A stretch of DNA of 12,850 nucleotides from Bacteroidota bacterium. Its GTDB lineage: Bacteria; Bacteroidota; Bacteroidia; Chitinophagales; LD1. Made by a program: the position numbers and the translations under genes. The DNA lies in contig JAQBNQ010000570.1 of assembly GCA_028288545.1 (NCBI GenBank), positions 1-12,850 of the forward strand, given 5' to 3'. Under the pieces are notes generated by a model, which was given only the letters and a program-made list of their open reading frames with translations, was not told where the DNA came from and ran no database searches. Below, piece by piece: positions 1 to 8,522 of this stretch. Position 1 is the first letter of the stretch; every line of letters starts with the position of its first letter.

Positions 1-3000
1 TAGCGTTACTACCTGTTACGCTACCTGGTGTTAAAGTTGAATTGATACCCGGAGAAGTAATACTTGTACCGGTAATACCCGCACTCATAGCTGTTGACCA
101 TACAACCCCGCTAATAGTTCCGGTCAAAGCAACCGTACCTGAACCATCACATATAAATGATGGAGGACTGGTAATTGCATTTTGATTGTCAACGCGGATA
201 ACTGCTGTTGGCGCAGTACAAACGCCGTTGGTTGCAGTAATTGTAACGTTCTGATTTGCCGTTGGCGCAGTAATAGTTTGAGGTGTAAACGTTGCATTTT
301 GCGCTGCACCCGACATGGTACCAGCGGTACTGCTCCATATTACCCCACTGATATTGCCTGAAAAAGCTGCCGTTGTTGAATTACATACCGTTGTTGGCGG
401 TGTAAGGATACTATTAAGATTATCTACTCTTATTACTGCAGGCACAGCACATGAACCGTTTGTAGCCGTTACCGTAACCGTTTGATTTTGCGTTGGTGCG
501 CCAATAGCCGCAGGGGTTAAAGTAGTATTCTGTCCACTTGTTGGAAGCAAACTACCTGCGGTTGTGGTCCAGCTTACACCGGCAACGCCACTCGTAATTG
601 CGGCTGTACCATTGGTACATATTGCGGCAGGAGCGCTAACACTTGCAAGATTATGATCTACTCTAACATTTAAAGTTTGAGCCGTACAAACTCCATTGGT
701 TGCTGTAATAGTAGTAGTTGCATTTTGGGTAGTACCAGTTAATGCCGTTGGTGTAAATGTTACACTTTGACCCGGCGTGGTGGCAATAGAGCCTATCGAA
801 GGACTCATTGTCCAAACAACGCCTGCTACAGTTCCTGTTATCGCTAAAGTTCCGTTATCGCAAACCGGAGATGGATTGGCCGTTGGAGCAGTAATGGCAT
901 TGTGATGATCTACACGCACATTTAATGTTTGAGCCGTACAAACTCCGTTGGTAGCAGTTATTGTTGTAGTAGCGTTTTGCGTTGTACCGGTTAAGGCTGT
1001 TGGCGTAAACGTTATACTTTGACCCGGTGTTGTGGCAATAGTACCTATTGATGGGCTCTGCGTCCAAACAACCCCTGCTATATTTCCTGTTATTGCTAAA
1101 GTTGAGTTATCACAAACCGGCGATGGGTTAGCAGTTGGTGCAGTAATACTGTTTGCATTATCAACCCTAATGGTAGGAGTATTAGTACTACAAGTACCGT
1201 TTACTGCAGTAATAGTAATAGTTTGGTTTTGAGTTGGTGCCGCAAAAGTTGCAGGTGTAAATGTTGTAGCAGTACCGCTTGCGTTATTTACTGTTCCTGA
1301 ACTAACGCTCCAGTTAACCGAAACACTGCTGCTAAGAGCGGCTGTTCCATTTGTACAAACAGCAGTAGGGACAGTCAACACAGGTTGTGCATCTACCTGC
1401 ACGTTCTTAGTAGTAGTTTGACTGCTACAACCATTTGCAGAAGCAATACAGGTATAGTTTCCTGAATTGGCATTTGTTGGAGCGCTGATGGTAACAGATT
1501 CAGAAGTACTTGCCGCACTTGGACTAAATGCCGGTGAGCCCGGACCGGACCATGTATAAGTATAAAATGCCGTAGCCGTGCTTGTAACCGCGGTACCTTG
1601 AACAGTTCCACCGCAAGTACTACATGCTGCAGCACTTGTTGAACTGTTAGTTCCGTTGCCATCCATTTTATAATAAGCCACCAGGTTAGCCGAACTAGGG
1701 CTAACAGCTTGTGTCATGTTATTACTGATCGTATTTTGAGACAGTGCGGTGTTCCAAATTCTTACTTCGTCCATCTGGCCAGCAGCCTGACCACCGCCCT
1801 GGTAATTACCAATAGCAACTATAGGCTCTGTAGTTTGGCCGGCCGAAGTTCCAACCTTAACTCCATCTATGTAAAAAGTAGTAGTTCCACCGGTACCTAC
1901 TGCTGCCATATGGTGCCAACCGGAGGATAGTGAGGTAAGATTAAACCCTGATGAATAAAATCCACCATTGTATGTACCCAACACCAACGAACTGACAGAG
2001 TTCCTTTGAACAATAATATGGTGGCCTACTGAAGTACCTCTGAAAAATGTATTCCAACTTCCATAGCCAGGTAAGGTTGAAAGGTTGGCCATATTAAACC
2101 AGGTTTCTAAAGTCCAACTGCTACCAATCACAACATTGGATGTGGTTGAACTGGTACCGACTAACATATAATCGTTAACAGCAGGTGTGGTTAATGATTT
2201 ACCTGCAGGAGCCATGCCCGAAGTACTAAGCGTAACATTGGTACCCTGGCAAACCGGTGTGGCAGAAGCCGCAACCGCTGGGCCTGGATAAGCAGTTGCT
2301 GTTGCAGTTGCTGTGGTTGTTGTAGTATTTACCGGTGCCGAAAGATTACCGCTTTGGTCGCTTGCAACAAATGTAACAGTAGTGTTGCCCGCAGCATAAG
2401 TCTGGTAAGCCTGCATTGAAGCTAAAGGCGCCTGCATGTTATACTTGTAAGCAAGATAACCCTCAACCAATTGTCTTTGGGCGGTAGTTAAGGTGGTATT
2501 GAAATATATGACCTCCGCAACTTCGCCACTTGAAGATTCACTGGTGCTACCTCCGTTTCCATTAAGTTGCAAAATGCCCGGCCCATTTCTTGGATTACCC
2601 GAAGTACCGGCAGCCGTAGGTGTTGGTAAGGCTACCGCAACACCATAATCCCACATGCTGGTAGTTGCTGGGCTAATTCCCGGACTTGAAACAGTGTACA
2701 TGTGTGGTACTGTTGTAGGTACTGCTAATACGCCTGATGAAGACATCCAGCCTTCGCAATACAACTTGTCCTGGTACCCACCATGATAACCCATTAGCCA
2801 GTTTGCACTTGCCGAAGATATTAGACGGAAGTTGCTCGCGCCTGTCATTCGGCTTACTGTAAAAATAGTGTAGGTAGACGAGGCCGCCCCATCGATATTA
2901 TTTACATCCGTCAAAAACTGCGCATTTGTAAACGTAATACAGTTTTGGCCGTTAAAGTTTGTTGATGCAGCTGATTTTGTTGGTCTCGCTGAAAAAGTAG

Positions 3001-4849
3001 CCTGCTTAAAGTGGTTTCCGTTACCGCTCAAATCTCTCCACTCAGATACTTTACCACTACCATCCATTACAACACCTGCATCGCCTTTAACCCAAAGTTT
3101 AAGGTTTGTAATGAGCGGCGACAGAACAGAATTTTCAAAAATATTTACAGTTGCCGCATTCTCGCCAGTACAGTTATCACTACTTGCCGGAGTTGCAAAA
3201 ACCTGGGCAGCAGCACAACTATTATTAGGCGAAGTATAAGTAGTTATGTTAGCTGGTGCTGTAACTGAAGGAGTTGACGTTTCGAGCGTTACCGGAAGAT
3301 TGGCCTCAGCCGGGGTAGCGCAAGTACCTGTAACACGCGCATAATAGGTTTGATCTCCACCAACAGTTAAAGTGGTACCACTACCTAATAATTGGCCGCC
3401 GCCGCCGGAAGCTGTGTACCAGTTAACGGTGGCACCGGTACCGGTAATCCCATTGGCCGTAAGCACAGTCGTACTTCCGCCGCAAAGGGGATTGGTTCCT
3501 GCCGTAACGCTGCTAATTGCAGGCAAACTGTTAACCGTTATTGTAGTTGTAGCACAAGTTGAGTTTGAACATGCCGTATAGCCCGCGGTATTAGCGCCGG
3601 GTTGATATTGAGCATAATAAGTATAAACACCGGCCGTTGTGGGTGCCGCAAATGCAGCAGAAGTTACACTGGTCACGCTGTTGCCCGCAGTTACAGTTCC
3701 CAGGTCAGTACCTCCACAGGAAACCTTTGAAAATGCTGTAGCGCCCAAAATATCGATACTGCCACCATAATTAGCTTGTAAGGTAACGGTACCGGGTGCT
3801 GTGTTGGTGCAATAACTTGGGGAGGATGCGACAAGCGATGTCGGTGCAGCATTATATCTGTCTTGTAGTAAAACCACAGAAGAAAGCGCCGCGGGACAGA
3901 CCCCATTTTTTACCGAGACCTGAATACGGTCCGCGTTACCATCACTTGAAGCGGTTTTTGAAGGGAAATTGGCAATACCAGACGAAGCTCCTGCAACCCA
4001 AGCTCCGCTACACCCTGTAAGATTGGTGGTTGCTGTAGCGCAACTGCTCCACCCATAATACCAGGTGGGTGTACCCGTATATCCACTTGTACTAATTGCA
4101 GTGGTAAAATTGCCGCTCGGATCGCAAAAATTGATAGGCCCCGCGTTAGATAAAGTTCCCGCATTGGATTGAGCATCAATTGTAATTGTGCCTGAATTAG
4201 CCGCACATGCCCCCATTACATAATGTAGCGTGGTACTGCTTGCAGTACTTGTGGATGGTGCAGTATAGGTTGTTGAAGATACCGAACCAACCGCCGTGTT
4301 GTTGCTTAGTGTACCACCGGTAGGTGAAACAGTAACAGAAGTAGAACCACCATTCGAACATAACTCAGTAGAAGCAGGTGTAGCACTCAGGTTATTATTT
4401 TGAACATAGGTCAATGTAGCAGAATAGGCAGAGCCAGTTCCCGGCCAGGCACCGTAACAGGCGTGTCCATTATTGACAACCACTAAATAATTGCCCGCTG
4501 TATTTGCTGCCGGCATAGGATTTACAGTAACACTCGATGATCCGGCACCCGCACAAGCCCATATAGACCCGTTATAGTAATAAACTTCTACCCAGGGTGT
4601 GGTCCAGTTTGTACCTCCGGCAACACTGAAGGTATAACTTGCGCCTGGGGTGGCATTCCAATATTGATACGTGGTAGGGATGAACGCAAGTGTTTGATTG
4701 GAACAAGACGGGGTTATTGCACCCGCATTAGAAGCAGACCAACAGGTTTGACATTGAGCACTGATATTTTGTGCCGAAAACGCAATGAGAAAAACCGTTG
4801 CCAGGATCCCGAGATTTCTACGAACTGCCTGCGTAAAATATTTTACCAT
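1..4849 (-). CDS. Giant secreted adhesin-like protein with Ig-like, HYR and LamG modules (3' end outside window)
   Basis: This frame is open from the ATG at 4849 to the window edge, 1616 codons with no stop, so the C-terminus is missing. Residues 1-31 form a signal peptide: basic start (VRRN), hydrophobic core (LGILATVFLIAFSA), likely cleavage after ISA. Residues 33 to about 150 are an unrecognised Cys-rich domain, followed by Ig-like modules up to about 527. Next comes a HYR-like domain (about 528-836) containing a LamG-type domain (about 583-804; WRDLSGNGNHF, AEVIYFNTTLTTAQRQLVEGYLAYKY). A second LamG domain (about 881-1095; GWHHMAAV, FYIDG, MDEVRIWN, AYYKMD) lies inside an Ig-like domain (about 860-1153, SGNYTCIAS). 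Six Ig-like repeats of 77-84 residues run from 1157 to the edge, each with a VC..(N)GT start and a TNG.C end. The composition is very rich in Thr, Ser, Ala, Gly and Asn. Such proteins are usually exported by type IX secretion through a C-terminal domain, not visible here. Adhesion or polysaccharide binding is inferred from the domains. Confidence 0.9.
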   Translation of the reverse strand, partial: MVKYFTQAVRRNLGILATVFLIAFSAQNISAQCQTCWSASNAGAITPSCSNQTLAFIPTTYQYWNATPGASYTFSVAGGTNWTTPWVEVYYYNGSIWACAGAGSSSVTVNPMPAANTAGNYLVVVNNGHACYGAWPGTGSAYSATLTYVQNNNLSATPASTELCSNGGSTSVTVSPTGGTLSNNTAVGSVSSTTYTAPSTSTASSTTLHYVMGACAANSGTITIDAQSNAGTLSNAGPINFCDPSGNFTTAISTSGYTGTPTWYYGWSSCATATTNLTGCSGAWVAGASSGIANFPSKTASSDGNADRIQVSVKNGVCPAALSSVVLLQDRYNAAPTSLVASSPSYCTNTAPGTVTLQANYGGSIDILGATAFSKVSCGGTDLGTVTAGNSVTSVTSAAFAAPTTAGVYTYYAQYQPGANTAGYTACSNSTCATTTITVNSLPAISSVTAGTNPLCGGSTTVLTANGITGTGATVNWYTASGGGGQLLGSGTTLTVGGDQTYYARVTGTCATPAEANLPVTLETSTPSVTAPANITTYTSPNNSCAAAQVFATPASSDNCTGENAATVNIFENSVLSPLITNLKLWVKGDAGVVMDGSGKVSEWRDLSGNGNHFKQATFSARPTKSAASTNFNGQNCITFTNAQFLTDVNNIDGAASSTYTIFTVSRMTGASNFRLISSASANWLMGYHGGYQDKLYCEGWMSSSGVLAVPTTVPHMYTVSSPGISPATTSMWDYGVAVALPTPTAAGTSGNPRNGPGILQLNGNGGSTSESSSGEVAEVIYFNTTLTTAQRQLVEGYLAYKYNMQAPLASMQAYQTYAAGNTTVTFVASDQSGNLSAPVNTTTTTATATATAYPGPAVAASATPVCQGTNVTLSTSGMAPAGKSLTTPAVNDYMLVGTSSTTSNVVIGSSWTLETWFNMANLSTLPGYGSWNTFFRGTSVGHHIIVQRNSVSSLVLGTYNGGFYSSGFNLTSLSSGWHHMAAVGTGGTTTFYIDGVKVGTSAGQTTEPIVAIGNYQGGGQAAGQMDEVRIWNTALSQNTISNNMTQAVSPSSANLVAYYKMDGNGTNSSTSAAACSTCGGTVQGTAVTSTATAFYTYTWSGPGSPAFSPSAASTSESVTISAPTNANSGNYTCIASANGCSSQTTTKNVQVDAQPVLTVPTAVCTNGTAALSSSVSVNWSVSSGTVNNASGTATTFTPATFAAPTQNQTITITAVNGTCSTNTPTIRVDNANSITAPTANPSPVCDNSTLAITGNIAGVVWTQSPSIGTIATTPGQSITFTPTALTGTTQNATTTITATNGVCTAQTLNVRVDHHNAITAPTANPSPVCDNGTLAITGTVAGVVWTMSPSIGSIATTPGQSVTFTPTALTGTTQNATTTITATNGVCTAQTLNVRVDHNLASVSAPAAICTNGTAAITSGVAGVSWTTTAGSLLPTSGQNTTLTPAAIGAPTQNQTVTVTATNGSCAVPAVIRVDNLNSILTPPTTVCNSTTAAFSGNISGVIWSSTAGTMSGAAQNATFTPQTITAPTANQNVTITATNGVCTAPTAVIRVDNQNAITSPPSFICDGSGTVALTGTISGVVWSTAMSAGITGTSITSPGINSTLTPGSVTGSNA
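644..1147 (-). repeat. Two near-identical 252-bp tandem repeats (84-residue Ig-like modules)
   Basis: Copies 896-1147 and 644-895 each encode 84 residues starting ITAPTANPSPVCDN and ending near NVRVDH. The proteins differ at about 8 of 84 positions. Over a 230-bp stretch I compared, the DNA differs at about 39 positions, mostly third codon positions. These are the closest pair in the array of six related modules covering 1-1381; the others are 77-78 or so residues long and more diverged. Each module has one Cys near its start and one near its end, a spacing suited to a disulfide. Confidence 0.9.
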
Positions 4850-5410
4850 AGTACTGTATATATAAGTATTATCTAATCTTTAATTCTAACAATGAAATCA
4901 AGAAGGGGGAGGTTTCCTAAAAATACTATCTTTTTATGTATCAGCCAAAACATTTCGTTTCAAAATACCCTCTTAATGCCAAAAAGTCAAAACCCCTTAA
5001 GGCAGCCTGCTTTTTAAACAAAAACGATGCCTGATTGAAAATAAATCTTAAAATAAAAACATAAAATATTGATTATCAATAGTTTATTTAAATAAAAATG
5101 TTTAAACAGGTATCAATTAACAATCTACTGTGTAGCCTCCTCAATACACAGTTTATTTAAAGCAAGACAAAACTTTTTTGTTAAACTCATCATGATATAC
5201 CATTATGATAAAAGCTGGAAATAACTCTTTTTAAAATAAATCCTGCCCAAATATCAAAATAGCAAGGGGGAACAAACATATCACGGTTCTATTTTATACT
5301 CCTTTAAACATAAAAAGTTGCGGGATATCATTTGTCTTAAAAGTCAGTCCTTGTATTACTAAGTACTAAACGAGTATCAGACAACGCCTGGTACAGGTTT
5401 CGAAATGCGC
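4850..5410. other. 561-bp AT-rich intergenic region between TMTC gene and adhesin gene
   Basis: I see no convincing gene here. Because both flanking genes read leftward, it should hold the end of the TMTC transcript and the promoter and leader of the adhesin gene. I found no clear intrinsic terminator and no TTG-N19-TAnnTTTG promoter on the minus strand. It does hold several palindromes: TATTGAT-T-ATCAATA at 5067-5081, TTTATTTAAATAAA at 5083-5096, TGTTTAAACA at 5099-5108, and a hairpin at 5127-5152. The adhesin start has no Shine-Dalgarno site; its immediate upstream sequence is AT-rich. Confidence 0.7.
5127..5152 (-). promoter_or_regulatory. Perfect 8-bp inverted repeat (hairpin) in the presumed adhesin leader
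   Basis: The arms ACTGTGTA (5127-5134) and TACACAGT (5145-5152) pair perfectly around a 10-nt loop. Read on the minus strand, the loop is TTGAGGAGGC, exposing a GGAGG sequence. There is no U-run after it in either direction, so it is not a standard terminator. It could be an operator or a leader RNA structure about 280 nt upstream of the adhesin start. Function is unknown. Confidence 0.35.
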
Positions 5411-8400
5411 TTAATTACCCAGTTGTTGAAGTAATTGTTGCACCAAGGAATTACCTGGCGAAAGAATGGCCGCTTTTCTTAAATAGTATCTTGCGCTGTC
5501 AGGCTGATTCATACCCAGGTAAGTTCGGCCAATATTAATTACAGGTTCAGCACTTCCGGGCACTTTTATAATTGCAGTTCTATTAACGGCCAAAGAACTG
5601 TCGTACTGTTTAAGCTGAAAATAAGCATAACTGAGTTTATCATAGCCGCTATAATCGGCCGGCCGAATACGAACAGCTTCATGCAGGTATGGAATTGCTT
5701 CCTGCCAACTTCCACGGCCCATATATATGTCGGCAATGTTTTGGTGGGAAACGGTGTAACCCGGGTTTAGGGCTATTCCTCTTTTGAAATATATGATAGC
5801 GCTATCTGCCAAAACCTTTTCCTCGTTTGCGTTTTGAGCCTGGTGGGCAGAAACGCCCAGCAGCATATAGGTTCTACCAGCATCAAAAGTGGCGTTAAAA
5901 AATTCGGGATAAATTTCCAGGGTCTTTTTAAACTCTGTCAGCGCTTCCTGGCGCATTTGAGTTTGTTCAGCAGGGTTTGGAACGTTTGCCGAAGCCTGCA
6001 TTAGCTCAAGGGCCAGCAGATTATGAGCCTGAGCTGATTCCGGGACATTTTTCAGATCATGACGGAACAAAGTAATATTGTCTTTCCAGTCAAGATTTCG
6101 CGACCATGTTTTAATACTCAATAATAGCAGAACAAGTCCAAAACCATATTTAAAGCCCTTTGGCAAAGACATTAACGGCACATTGCCAATCTTTTTCCTT
6201 TCGGCGTAATATTGAATTGTTGCAATAATTATAAAGCAAAAACCAACCGAAGGAAAAAACAAATAACGGTCGCCTGCTACACCAGGTATCAGATTATTGA
6301 AATTGGCAAATAATACAATGCCCAATAAATATCCAAACAAGCCCACCGATAGAATTTTGTTCCGGCTTATATTTATTAAAGCCACAAATGCCAGCGCGAA
6401 ATACAATAGCAGGCCCACAATTGCCTTCCAATTACCAAGCGGAGTGGGTTCAAAAACACGATAGCCGTAATAAAAGGATAGGGGATGTGGGAGTACCATT
6501 AATTTGGCATAGTGCAACAAAACAACCATTGAGGTTCCAATCCTGATATTCAGCGGATCGGTTAGAGTCACCGGCGCCTCCAGCAATAGTAGTGGACGGT
6601 CAGTAGCTACCGGAAGCACGTTAATTTTTGAACTGGATATCTTGTTCTGAACCTGGGAAATTTTTACCGTCATATTCTTTAAACTATGTGCGGCATTAGA
6701 GACATCCCCCGGAACTCTGTGTGCAATGCCCGTCAACTCCTGACTTCCCAATGCCTTGTCAGAATAAAACAGGCCAAACGTAAATTCGTTTCCCAAAAAA
6801 TATTTCCCATAGTCAACATTAAACATTAAAGTATTTCCAATAAGACTAAGCACGATAAGGGCTAATAATATTTTTGTGAAGGTTGAAAAATCTATTTTTT
6901 TGTACGCCAGATAAAACCCCGTTGAAATCACAGCAGCAAAAAACAGCACCTGCAATAAAGCCGGGTATCCAATAAAATGAAAGCCTGAATCAGATCCTTT
7001 AGCCCCTCCGGTAAAAAGTACAACCAGGTAAACCGCAACTATCCCGATTACTGTAAAAGCCACAAATCTTCCATACTTCCGTCGTATTACGAAGAGGGTA
7101 AACAGAACCAGTATCTCAAATACGTTAAAAGGCTTTTCGTATCCTAAAACAATACATTCGATATACAGGCCCAAAAAAAGCAGGAAGCCCGCTAAAACAT
7201 AACGCCAACCCGGCTGAAACATTCCAATAACAAAAAACAAACCGGCAAATGGCAGAAAGAAATATTGCAATTGCGGAAACGCATAAACCAAAACATACAT
7301 ATATATCCCCAACATACAAAACGCCAACCATTTTTGTAAACCTCGTTTTAATACAAAAAAAGCCGCCAGAATTACGGCGGTTAAGTAAATGCCCATAAAA
7401 GATCCAATAAGGAAAGATACCGGCACTAAACCAAGAATAACAATAACCCATATGTAAGAAGTTATTCCCGTTGGGGAGCTTTCCGTTGGTTCATCTCCAA
7501 AAAGATAGTAGGACTGAACGGGGCTTACCTCATACCTGTTTGTCTGGATTTTTGATTTTTTAATTACCGGCAACCTAAATGTTGCTCGTGTTGCTGATAT
7601 TTTATCACTAACCAAGTGTAAAGACCAACGGCACAGTTTAATTAGGAATGCAATAATCAGTTTGAGGTTTTGCAACACCAGAACCGCTGCCACCGGCAAA
7701 ACAAGTAACATCATTGTACTAAATTTGCTGCCCAATGTACCTTCCGGCTGAACAAGCACAACAACAAATGCCGTAATTGCCGATATTAACATTGCGCGGA
7801 CAGGTTTTTGTTCTTTAAGCAATAAAAAAACAATGGGAATAAAAGCTGCATAAGACGCTGAAGAAAGCTTGGAAAGAAAAGAAAGGGTTATGAGTAATAA
7901 CCCCGCAAGCAGATTATACCACTTACCGTTTTCGTAAAACCTCCGGTATAAATCAAACGAAAGGAAGGCAAACAACATGGCCAGCAATTCGTCCCTGTTC
8001 TTTAAACTGCAAACAACTTCTGTATGTACCGGATGAGCAGCGAAAATCATCACCGCCGTCAGTATTATCCAATCGGACACCGAAAGCAATTTGCGCAGCA
8101 AATTATATAGCAGAATACAACAAACTATATAAAAAACTATGTTGAAAAAATGGCCAATATGCGGGTTATCACCAAAAAACTGGTTTTCGATAGCATAACT
8201 GATGTGCACAACGGGCCTATAATCGTAGGCATAACCCTGCTCATCCGAATAATAAGGAGAAGTGATTATTTCTGGAATTGCTTTAACGCCCTGCGAAGTA
8301 TACTTTTGATTACGGGTTACCAACCCGTCGTCCATATTATAGTTATTGAAAATTGAATTTGCGTATAAACCAAAAACGAAAACGCAAATAATGATCTGGT

Positions 8401-8476
8401 ACAAATACTTTTTATAAACTGGTTCAAACGTCCTATGCGGAGTTAGTTGCCTGGTTTTTTTTTTCTTTTCAGCCAT
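5411..8476 (-). CDS. TMTC-type (DUF1736) GT-C membrane O-glycosyltransferase with C-terminal TPRs
   Basis: 1021 residues from the chosen ATG at 8476 (MAEKKKKTRQL). The frame extends 63 codons upstream, but the short basic cytoplasmic start directly before the first membrane helix (about 24-43) fits the family better. TMTC hallmarks appear in order: MDDG at 48-51 in the first outer loop (the GT-C acidic pair), YRPVVHISYA at 86-95, HPVHTEVV at 148-155 followed by KNRDELLA, then much later AGDRYLFFPSVGFC (about 734-747) and SRNLDWKDNITLFRHDL (about 792-808). TPR-like repeats fill about 810-1018. TMTC proteins transfer mannose from a polyprenyl-phosphate donor to Ser/Thr in animals; bacterial substrates are largely unknown. 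Odd feature: about 415 residues (about 222-637) with roughly ten extra hydrophobic segments separate the two conserved halves. It is probably transcribed alone, since the adhesin gene lies 561 bp downstream. Confidence 0.88.
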   Translation of the reverse strand: MAEKKKKTRQLTPHRTFEPVYKKYLYQIIICVFVFGLYANSIFNNYNMDDGLVTRNQKYTSQGVKAIPEIITSPYYSDEQGYAYDYRPVVHISYAIENQFFGDNPHIGHFFNIVFYIVCCILLYNLLRKLLSVSDWIILTAVMIFAAHPVHTEVVCSLKNRDELLAMLFAFLSFDLYRRFYENGKWYNLLAGLLLITLSFLSKLSSASYAAFIPIVFLLLKEQKPVRAMLISAITAFVVVLVQPEGTLGSKFSTMMLLVLPVAAVLVLQNLKLIIAFLIKLCRWSLHLVSDKISATRATFRLPVIKKSKIQTNRYEVSPVQSYYLFGDEPTESSPTGITSYIWVIVILGLVPVSFLIGSFMGIYLTAVILAAFFVLKRGLQKWLAFCMLGIYMYVLVYAFPQLQYFFLPFAGLFFVIGMFQPGWRYVLAGFLLFLGLYIECIVLGYEKPFNVFEILVLFTLFVIRRKYGRFVAFTVIGIVAVYLVVLFTGGAKGSDSGFHFIGYPALLQVLFFAAVISTGFYLAYKKIDFSTFTKILLALIVLSLIGNTLMFNVDYGKYFLGNEFTFGLFYSDKALGSQELTGIAHRVPGDVSNAAHSLKNMTVKISQVQNKISSSKINVLPVATDRPLLLLEAPVTLTDPLNIRIGTSMVVLLHYAKLMVLPHPLSFYYGYRVFEPTPLGNWKAIVGLLLYFALAFVALINISRNKILSVGLFGYLLGIVLFANFNNLIPGVAGDRYLFFPSVGFCFIIIATIQYYAERKKIGNVPLMSLPKGFKYGFGLVLLLLSIKTWSRNLDWKDNITLFRHDLKNVPESAQAHNLLALELMQASANVPNPAEQTQMRQEALTEFKKTLEIYPEFFNATFDAGRTYMLLGVSAHQAQNANEEKVLADSAIIYFKRGIALNPGYTVSHQNIADIYMGRGSWQEAIPYLHEAVRIRPADYSGYDKLSYAYFQLKQYDSSLAVNRTAIIKVPGSAEPVINIGRTYLGMNQPDSARYYLRKAAILSPGNSLVQQLLQQLGN

Positions 8477-8501
8477 AGCCTTCGGCAGATTTTTTACGCC
8501 G

Positions 8502-8522
8502 CAATATACCAACAGTATATTG
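8502..8522 (-). promoter_or_regulatory. Perfect inverted repeat 26 bp upstream of the TMTC start codon
   Basis: CAATATAC (8502-8509) and GTATATTG (8515-8522) are exact reverse complements around a 5-nt spacer. The site lies just before the TMTC start at 8476. It could be a transcription-factor operator or a small hairpin in the leader. No regulator gene is nearby to suggest which. Confidence 0.35.

Noticed and set aside
1..1381. Regularly spaced repeats as a possible CRISPR array
   Set aside because: The period is about 231-252 bp and every repeat is in frame and coding; these are protein modules.
3691..4206. Open frames at 3691-3906 and 3910-4206 on the minus strand, and similar ones at 124-309, 855-1067 and 1393-1662
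   Set aside because: They lie out of frame inside the continuously open 1616-codon adhesin frame and read as low-complexity shadow translations.
5273..5280. TATGTTTG on the minus strand as an adhesin promoter
   Set aside because: It matches TAnnTTTG, but no TTG lies at the required distance and it would leave a leader of more than 400 nt.
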